From the NCBI RefSeq assembly GCF_030553075.1, contig NZ_CP130701.1, positions 3,534,001-3,598,000 on the forward strand: a DNA stretch of 64,000 nt, read 5' to 3'. Each line of letters starts with the position of its first letter. Positions within the stretch are counted from its first letter, which is position 1. Shown in pieces: positions 58,989 through 64,000 of the stretch. This DNA is from Halomonas sp. I5-271120 (GTDB lineage Bacteria > Pseudomonadota > Gammaproteobacteria > Pseudomonadales > Halomonadaceae). The translations under genes were made by a program, and so were the position numbers. Below the pieces are notes generated by a model, which was not told the origin of the DNA, did no database searches, and worked only from the letters and a program-made list of their open reading frames with translations.

Positions 58989-59528
58989 ATGTCAGAGACG
59001 CCACAACGCCTGCTGATCATCGACGACGACGAGATGTTCTGCCATGTCATGCAGCGGGCCATGAGCCGTCGCGGTTTCGATGTCATGGTGGCCCACGATG
59101 CCGAACAGGCCCTGACACATGCCCGGCAGTCACCGCCCGAGATCGCCACCCTGGACCTGAAGCTCGAACAGAGCTCAGGGCTGAAGCTTCTGCCGGAGCT
59201 GCTCGAGCTGGCTCCGGCCTGCCGAGTGGTGGTGCTGACCGGCTATTCGAGCATCGCCACCGCCGTGGAGGCGATCAAACTCGGCGCGGCAAACTATCTG
59301 TGCAAGCCTGCCGACGCCGACGAGATCCTGGCGGCCCTGGAGCATCAGGATGGCAACCCGGATGCCGAGGTTGCCGACAACCCCCCTTCGATCAACCGCG
59401 TGACCTGGGAGCACATCCAGAAGGTGCTTCAGGAACATGACGGCAACATCTCGGCGACGGCTCGGGCGCTGGGCATGCACCGTCGCACCCTGCAGCGCAA
59501 GCTGCAGAAACACCCGGTAAGACGCTAG
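58989..59528 (+). CDS. regA: Response regulator RegA/PrrA/RoxR type
   Basis: A 179-residue regulator: receiver domain (acid pocket IIDDDE, phospho-acceptor Asp56 in TLDLKLEQSSGL, Lys in YLCKPAD) and a short C-terminal Fis-like helix-turn-helix (WEHIQKVLQEHDGNISATARALGMHRRTLQRKL). The hinge is the usual short, Pro-containing one of RegA. It controls respiration and redox genes with RegB. GAGGAC precedes the ATG. Confidence 0.92.
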   Translation: MSETPQRLLIIDDDEMFCHVMQRAMSRRGFDVMVAHDAEQALTHARQSPPEIATLDLKLEQSSGLKLLPELLELAPACRVVVLTGYSSIATAVEAIKLGAANYLCKPADADEILAALEHQDGNPDAEVADNPPSINRVTWEHIQKVLQEHDGNISATARALGMHRRTLQRKLQKHPVRR

Positions 59529-59568
59529 ACCTGGCACGGCATCTTACCGAAAAGCCAGGCCGCCACCG

Positions 59569-60345
59569 TTATTGGGCGGTCCAGCCCAGGTCGATGTTCC
59601 AGCTCGCCCCGGTGACAGCGCCAGCAAGATCCGAGGCCAGATAGGCGACCAGTGATGCCACCTCGCCCGGCTCGATCAAGCGCTTGACCGCGGCATTCTT
59701 GAGCATGATCTGTTCGATGACCTGCTGCTCATCCATGTCATGGAGCTTGGCCTGGTCGGCAATCTGATTATCGACCAGCGGCGTCTTCACATAGGCCGGG
59801 CAGATAGCGTTGGCAGTGATGCCCTGACTGCCCCCCTCCAGCGCCGCGGTCTTGGTCAGGCCAATCATGCCGTGTTTGGCACTGATGTAGGCGGCTTTGC
59901 CGGGTGAAGCGACTTGAGCGTGCACCGAAGCGATGTTGATGATGCGCCCCCATCCCCCCTCGCGCATCGACGGCCAGGCCGCCTGCGTCAGCAGGAAGGG
60001 CGCGGTCAGCATCAGGTCGATGATCTGGCGCCACTTGGCCTCAGGAAACTCTTCAATGCTGGACACATGCTGGATACCGGCATTGTTGACCAGGATATCC
60101 AGGCGCCCGAAGCGACGCAGCGTCTCAGCCACCGCCGCACGGCACGCATCCCCATCGGTCAGATCCGCCTGAAAGAAGACCGCGCCAGCCGCTTCAGCCA
60201 CTGCTTGACCATCAGGATTGAAATCCACCGCCAGTACCTGATGGCCTTGGCGGCAGAATTCCTCGACCACTGCTGCCCCGATACCGCTGGTGGTCCCGGT
60301 GACCAAGGCAACGCGCGGAGATGCCTCCTGTGACGTGGTACTCAT
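59569..60345 (-). CDS. bdhA: 3-hydroxybutyrate dehydrogenase
   Basis: A 258-residue SDR enzyme oxidising D-3-hydroxybutyrate to acetoacetate, the step after PHB breakdown. Cofactor loop VTGTTSGIGAAVVE, NNAGIQHVSSIEEFPEAKW, catalytic Ser in NIASVHAQVASPGKAAYISAKHG with YxxxK, and the diagnostic ending WNIDLGWTAQ. AGGAG precedes the ATG at 60345. It stands alone, convergent with regA; PHB use is common in Halomonas. Confidence 0.92.
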   Translation of the reverse strand: MSTTSQEASPRVALVTGTTSGIGAAVVEEFCRQGHQVLAVDFNPDGQAVAEAAGAVFFQADLTDGDACRAAVAETLRRFGRLDILVNNAGIQHVSSIEEFPEAKWRQIIDLMLTAPFLLTQAAWPSMREGGWGRIINIASVHAQVASPGKAAYISAKHGMIGLTKTAALEGGSQGITANAICPAYVKTPLVDNQIADQAKLHDMDEQQVIEQIMLKNAAVKRLIEPGEVASLVAYLASDLAGAVTGASWNIDLGWTAQ

Positions 60346-60647
60346 CGCTAACTCCTGTAAAAGGCATGACACTCCGCAAGGCGGAGATCCTAAGTCAGCA
60401 TACGATGAGGCTTGCGGAAAACACCAGTGCGGCGCTGCAACATATACGGGTGTTCAGACGAAAGACCTAGGCCGTGCGGGCGAGCACTGCAGTGAATAAC
60501 GCGTGGGCTAAAACAGGGCAAGCTACGTTAATAGCGATATAGAGATGGACAGGGATATGCGGCAAGCGGAGACGCCATAAGAGCCACGTAATGCTAGAAT
60601 GCGAACTTCCGACAATACGAATTTTCCCTCACCGCTGCGGAGCCGCC

Positions 60648-61469
60648 ATGCAGACTGCCCAACGCCTCGAGATCGCCATCGACATCGCCAGACAGGCCGG
60701 CCAGGCCATCATCGACGCCCGTCAGTCACAGGACTTCTCCCAGCGCTACAAAGCCGGGAACGAGCTGGTGACGGATACCGATGTCGCCGTCGACACCCTG
60801 ATCGGGCGCGCCCTCGAAGAGCACTTTCCCGGCGAAGCGCGACTGACCGAAGAGCTGTCGCCGGATCGCGGTGCCATTGAGCAGTCGGGCGCACTCTGGG
60901 TGGTGGACCCCATTGATGGCACCGTCAATTTCGCGCATGGCCTTGCCCACGTAGCGGTGTCCATCGCCTGGGTCAAGGATGGCCATACCGAGATCGGCGT
61001 CGTCCATGCCCCCTTTCTCGGCGAAACCTTTACCGCAGTGCGCGGCCAGGGCGCATGGCGCAATGACGAGCGGATTCGCGTCAGCCGCGCTTCGCAGCTG
61101 ACTAACAGCCTGGTGGCCACTGGCTTTCCCTATCGTCGCGACAGTCGACCGCCGCTGATCCGTCGCCTGGCCGCCGTACTCGAGTACTGTCAGGATGTGC
61201 GCCGTAACGGCGCCGCCGCCCTCGACCTGTGCAATGTGGCTTGCGGCCGCCTCGATGCCTACTACGAGAGCGTCTCTCCCTGGGACTTTGCCGCCGGCGT
61301 CCTGATTGCTCGCGAGGCTGGCGCTCGCACCGGCCACCTGTATGCATGCCCGTCGAGCATCCCGGAAGACCTCTACGGAGAAAACCTGCTGGTCAGTGCC
61401 CCGGATATCCACGGCGACTTGGCCAAGCTGCTGGTGCGCGCCGATGAAGACCGACACGAGACCGGCTAA
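60648..61469 (+). CDS. Inositol-monophosphatase family enzyme
   Basis: A 273-residue magnesium-dependent sugar-phosphate phosphatase. Metal-site motifs: Glu pair in RLTEELSP (about residue 65), WVVDPIDGTVNFAHG (about 82-96) and WDFAAGVLIAREAG (about 208-221). GGAG precedes the ATG at 60648; a longer frame to 60591 lacks support. The substrate may be inositol phosphate, histidinol phosphate or 3'-phosphoadenosine compounds; SuhB/CysQ identity is unclear. Confidence 0.87.
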   Translation: MQTAQRLEIAIDIARQAGQAIIDARQSQDFSQRYKAGNELVTDTDVAVDTLIGRALEEHFPGEARLTEELSPDRGAIEQSGALWVVDPIDGTVNFAHGLAHVAVSIAWVKDGHTEIGVVHAPFLGETFTAVRGQGAWRNDERIRVSRASQLTNSLVATGFPYRRDSRPPLIRRLAAVLEYCQDVRRNGAAALDLCNVACGRLDAYYESVSPWDFAAGVLIAREAGARTGHLYACPSSIPEDLYGENLLVSAPDIHGDLAKLLVRADEDRHETG

Positions 61470-61472
61470 GCC

Positions 61473-61490
61473 GGGAGCCTGTCGGCTCCG
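61473..61490 (+). terminator. Small hairpin after the phosphatase gene
   Basis: CGGAGCC-type arms (GGAGCC at 61474-61479, GGCTCC at 61484-61489) around TGTC; there is no T-run. A CCGGCTAAGCCGG palindrome overlaps the stop codon just before it. Confidence 0.4.
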
Positions 61491-61613
61491 CTATAGCAGC
61501 CTGTAATAGTTGGCGTAGCCAGACTCTATTGGCATCCCCCGGCGCATTGGTGAACAATGTGCCAATATTCAAATCGAACCAGTCATTTATCACGCTTATT
61601 CAAGGAGCCCTAC

Positions 61614-61889
61614 ATGTTTGTTGTTATCTTCGGTCGCCCCGGTTGCCCCTTCTGCGTTCGCGCCAAAGAACTCGCCGAAAAGCTTAGCGATGCCAGCGCC
61701 ATCAGCGGCTATCGCTATATCGACATCCATGAAGAAGGCATCAGCAAGGCCGATATGGAAAAGACCATCGGCAAGCCGGTCGAAACCGTACCGCAGATTT
61801 TCGTTGATCAGACCCACGTGGGTGGCTTCACCGAGTTCAACCAATACGTTAGCGACAACGCCTTGATGCCGGAAAGCGCTGAGCAGTAA
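61614..61889 (+). CDS. grxA: Glutaredoxin 1
   Basis: A 91-residue dithiol glutaredoxin. The active site is CPFC (residues 11-14) after VVIFGRPG; GKPVETVPQIFVDQTHVGGFTEF holds the cis-Pro and glutathione contacts. Length and wording follow E. coli GrxA. It serves ribonucleotide reductase and disulfide reduction. AAGGAG precedes the ATG. A stretch of tandem repeats follows its stop. Confidence 0.93.
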   Translation: MFVVIFGRPGCPFCVRAKELAEKLSDASAISGYRYIDIHEEGISKADMEKTIGKPVETVPQIFVDQTHVGGFTEFNQYVSDNALMPESAEQ

Positions 61890-61938
61890 GAGGCTAGCCC
61901 CTTCAGACGAACTCCTGAGAAAGAACACGTACTTACTA

Positions 61939-62024
61939 CATAGGTACTGACAGCATAGATACTGACTTCATGGGTACTGACGGCATAGGTACCTTCTTCA
62001 CAGAGAGTTCGCTGAGAGTTCGCA
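61939..62024. repeat. Four 15-bp repeats and an 11-bp direct repeat behind grxA
   Basis: CATAGGTACTGACAG, CATAGATACTGACTT, CATGGGTACTGACGG, CATAGGTACCTTCTT (61939-61998), then GAGAGTTCGCT and GAGAGTTCGCA (62003-62024). They would be in the 3' untranslated part of the grxA message, ahead of its terminator. Confidence 0.85.
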
Positions 62025-62071
62025 AATAGCTTGGCAAGCGGTCAATCATACAGATGGCCGACAGCCTGCCA

Positions 62072-62102
62072 GACAGCCGCCCCCGGGCGGCTGTCTTCGT
62101 TT
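62072..62102 (+). terminator. Terminator downstream of grxA
   Basis: GACAGCCGCCC, CC, GGGCGGCTGTC followed by TTCGTTT. Eleven paired bases, strongly GC-rich. It lies about 180 bp after the grxA stop. Confidence 0.8.
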
Positions 62103-62225
62103 AAGGCCAAAGGACACTAGCCCCACCCGGTCGGTTACATCTCGCTCGCGTTGAAAGCCTAGAGGCCCGCTGCACCTATACTCAGTGGAATACCCTAAGG
62201 CTCGACGTCAGGGAGAGAGCGTCCG

Positions 62226-62993
62226 ATGCAACGCCAAGAATTTCTCCAGCAGTTGTGGCTGGACTACATCCATCTGCACCCGGAGATCGGTGGCCTTCGG
62301 CTGTGGCCGGTGGGCAGCGAACCCGAGTTCCTCGCCTTGCTGACCCTGAATCATGGGCCCTTTGCCGCCGCCAAGCTGCTGCCCACACTCAACCAGTTCG
62401 GCTATCGCGCGACAGAGCGACATGCCATGGCAGATCGAGGCCTGCTGGTATCACTCTATGCGCCCCCCGATGATGGCCCCTGGCTGGTACTCGGTGAACT
62501 TCAGCTGGGCACCCTGACGCGAGAGCCCCGAGAGATTCTTCAGGCACTGGTCGCCCAGGCACTTCAGGAAGACACGCGAGGCCAGAACCTACTGGCAAGA
62601 GGTCGCCCCTGGCCAATGCCTGACTGGGACACCTTCTGCCTGTTACAGCGCGCTCATCCGCTGGCGGCCTGGCTTGCCGTGATGGGGCCACGGCTTCATC
62701 ACGCCGGCTTCGACTGCGAGCGCCTGGGCAGTGACATCAACACTCTGGATGCCGAGTTGGAACAGGCGGGCATGGACAGTAGCAGCGACCGCCATCACGG
62801 CGTCTTTCCGGTATCGGCACTGCTCAACTACCGCTTCTATCCGACCTGTTCACAGCGGCTCGCCTTCGCCGGCGGTGACGAGCACCGCATTACCCTCGGT
62901 GGCCTGGCGCTGATCCAGCCTTGCCTGCCGGGCAAGCATGATCGCTCAGCCGAACTGCTGCTCCCCCAGCACACTCGCTGTGAGATCGCCTGA
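62226..62993 (+). CDS. Hypothetical protein, probable DUF1338-like (VOC-related fold)
   Basis: A 255-residue cytosolic protein without signal or membrane parts. The order of features (FLQQLWLDYI start, LNHGPF, YRATERH, RGRPWPMP, AAWLAVMGPRLHHAGFD, then INTLDAELEQAGM) resembles DUF1338 proteins, whose studied member HglS is a metal-dependent 2-oxoadipate dioxygenase/decarboxylase. Two His possible as ligands (NHGPF, RLHHAGF) are present, but I cannot place the Glu ligand, so activity is doubtful. No informative neighbour. ATG at 62226 has GGGAGAGAG upstream. Confidence 0.6.
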   Translation: MQRQEFLQQLWLDYIHLHPEIGGLRLWPVGSEPEFLALLTLNHGPFAAAKLLPTLNQFGYRATERHAMADRGLLVSLYAPPDDGPWLVLGELQLGTLTREPREILQALVAQALQEDTRGQNLLARGRPWPMPDWDTFCLLQRAHPLAAWLAVMGPRLHHAGFDCERLGSDINTLDAELEQAGMDSSSDRHHGVFPVSALLNYRFYPTCSQRLAFAGGDEHRITLGGLALIQPCLPGKHDRSAELLLPQHTRCEIA

Positions 62994-63218
62994 TCCCTCC
63001 AGGACGGTTTCATGGAGCTCCTCAAGGCTGTCTTCCGGGTCACAGTCTCATCTGCGGCGGCAGGGCTACGGTTACCACTGCCACATGGACATGACGAACG
63101 CATGTAAAAATGAGCTTGCGAACTAAATTCCCGAGGCGCTAAGGTGGGTGCACTGGCGCCGGACGACGTTTGTGCAAACACCCGGCATTCATTACGCGAT
63201 GCTAAAGGAGAGAGATAC

Positions 63219-63542
63219 ATGGCCAACCTGGCAGCGGTTACCGACAGCAACTACACGCAGGATGTGATCGAGAGTAAAACACCGGTACTAGTGAAGTTCT
63301 GGGCGCCCTGGTGCGGCCCCTGCAAGATGCTCGACCCTGTCGTCGAGTCCATCGCCGAGGAGCGAGGCGACGCCCTCAAGGTCGTCACCATCAACGTCGA
63401 TGATGCGCCCGATCTTGCCGCCAAGAACGGCGTGCGAGGCCTTCCGACCATCGCCTTGTTCAAGGACGGTGGCAAGGTAGAAGCGCTGACCGGCGTACAG
63501 CCGAAAGAAAGCTTCGATGAAATGATTGCTCGCCACGCCTGA
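63219..63542 (+). CDS. trxA: Thioredoxin
   Basis: A 107-residue thioredoxin with WAPWCGPCKML (Cys33/Cys36 region), the buried Asp near NVDDAPDLA and cis-Pro in GLPTIALFKDG. It is a general disulfide reductase. AAAGGAG precedes the ATG; an in-frame upstream extension to 63144 is not supported. A single-gene unit closed by a terminator shared with the convergent MFS gene. Confidence 0.93.
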   Translation: MANLAAVTDSNYTQDVIESKTPVLVKFWAPWCGPCKMLDPVVESIAEERGDALKVVTINVDDAPDLAAKNGVRGLPTIALFKDGGKVEALTGVQPKESFDEMIARHA

Positions 63543-63564
63543 GCGCGGCCACTTATCGTCATGC

Positions 63565-63600
63565 AACGCCCAGGTCCGCTCTGACGGACTTGGGCGTTTT
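63565..63600. terminator. Bidirectional terminator between trxA and the MFS gene
   Basis: AACGCCCAGGTCCG and CGGACTTGGGCGTT pair over 14 bases with one G-T, loop CTCTGA, followed by TT. Confidence 0.88.
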
Positions 63601-63612
63601 ACTGAGTCCTTC

Positions 63613-64000
63613 TCACGCCGCCGTGGTGGTGGGCTCTAGCTCTGGGTCTTCTTCCTCTCGCGTATAGCGGTTTTCGTCCGACAGCGATTCGCCCTGCAGG
63701 TCCAGCTCGAACTGCACGGGTTCGCGACGCGGATCGAGTTCATTCAGGTAATGCTGGGTCTCCAGCACCGGCATAGCCACAAAAGGCTCCTGCTCCACAT
63801 CTTCCCTCGCAATGCCACGACGGATCAGCAGCCGCAGACTAATGAAGCCGGCAAGCGTCAGCGCTACTGCGCCAAGAAAGAACCACAAGCCATCAGGACC
63901 AATCACCTGCATTACCAGGGAGGCGCCGAAGGGACCGACGATCGAGCCGACGCCATAGGTCATCATCAGCTTGCCGTTGGCCGCCACGATCTCTTCAGGC
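63613..64000 (-). CDS. MFS transporter, C-terminal part (runs off the window)
   Basis: The last 128 codons of a major-facilitator protein: two membrane helices remain (YGVGSIVGPFGASLVMQVIG and GLWFFLGAVALTLAGFISLRLL). The EIVAANGKLMMTYGVGSIVGP wording matches the YcaD-type MFS family. A long acidic cytosolic tail of about 75 residues ends PELEPTTTAA. The substrate is unknown. Confidence 0.8.
   Translation of the reverse strand, partial: PEEIVAANGKLMMTYGVGSIVGPFGASLVMQVIGPDGLWFFLGAVALTLAGFISLRLLIRRGIAREDVEQEPFVAMPVLETQHYLNELDPRREPVQFELDLQGESLSDENRYTREEEDPELEPTTTAA

Larger units (their letters stand above)
61890..62225. other. Gap between grxA and the DUF1338-like gene
   Basis: About 335 bp. 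It contains the 15-bp repeat array, an 11-bp direct repeat and a terminator (each listed). The last 100 bp before the next gene show no firm promoter. Confidence 0.6.

Noticed and set aside
60373..60647. Promoter for the inositol-monophosphatase gene (TAGAAT near 60595)
   Set aside because: No -35 hexamer at 16-18 bp, so not listed as a feature.
61939..61998. CRISPR array candidate
   Set aside because: Units are 15 bp, touch each other without spacers and are degenerate; no cas gene is near. The same holds for 25576-25627 and 33707-33778.

Overview
The window is GC-rich chromosomal DNA from a gammaproteobacterium, most likely a halophile of the Halomonadaceae (Halomonas or a close relative). 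This is inferred from acidic housekeeping proteins, the single-copy core genes, and gene orders shared with Pseudomonas (mtnA, mtaD, ubiG, mupP, yciK) and Escherichia (msrA, tamA, tamB; yebC-ruvC-ruvA-ruvB; tolQRAB-pal-cpoB). No tRNA, rRNA, CRISPR array or prophage was recognised. The region is mostly core genome, with one insertion sequence and one gene remnant.

Layout. 1-1044: divergent gor (partial) and a beta-carbonic anhydrase. 1.2-9.4 kb: a five-gene peptide ABC importer, a LysR regulator and the X-Pro dipeptidase PepQ, which together look like a peptide uptake and breakdown block. 9.4-17.9 kb: a YheT-type hydrolase converging on msrA, then TamB, TamA and a coiled-coil membrane protein read leftwards. 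18-21.3 kb: sodB, a decayed alcohol dehydrogenase fragment, and galU with a very divergent UDP-sugar dehydrogenase. 21.4-25.5 kb: methylthioadenosine salvage (mtnA, mtaD), ubiG and the MurNAc-6-phosphate phosphatase mupP. 25.7-37 kb: a long leftward gene train, yebC-ruvC-ruvA-ruvB-ybgC-tolQRAB-pal-cpoB-yciK, covering Holliday junction processing and the Tol-Pal envelope complex. Here yebC is split by an IS1380-type element. 37-44 kb: aspS, an FmdB zinc-ribbon gene, a 2-hydroxyacid dehydrogenase, ribokinase with nucleoside hydrolase, acylphosphatase and a YihY membrane protein. 44-53 kb: NadM-Nudix, a HypT-like LysR regulator, cardiolipin synthase, class I fumarase, Nei and UvrB, OsmC and a small HMA-fold protein. 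53-64 kb: ygfZ, a TatD-type hydrolase, prfC, a YjfB motility protein, the RegB/RegA redox two-component pair, 3-hydroxybutyrate dehydrogenase, an inositol-monophosphatase family enzyme, grxA, a DUF1338-like protein, trxA and the end of an MFS transporter.

The most unusual signals are: (1) a galU-linked UDP-glucose dehydrogenase homologue whose catalytic Cys is Asn and whose Rossmann glycine loop is lost; (2) an IS1380-family insertion in yebC with a readable target duplication, matched terminal repeats and a hairpin over the transposase start; (3) at least nine short degenerate tandem repeats (12-15 bp units, each locus with its own unit sequence) placed at gene starts or ends, one of them in frame inside ubiG; (4) a decayed alcohol dehydrogenase N-terminus behind sodB; (5) a FliA-like promoter in front of the YjfB gene. 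All functional calls rest on motif recognition by eye; no database search was run.
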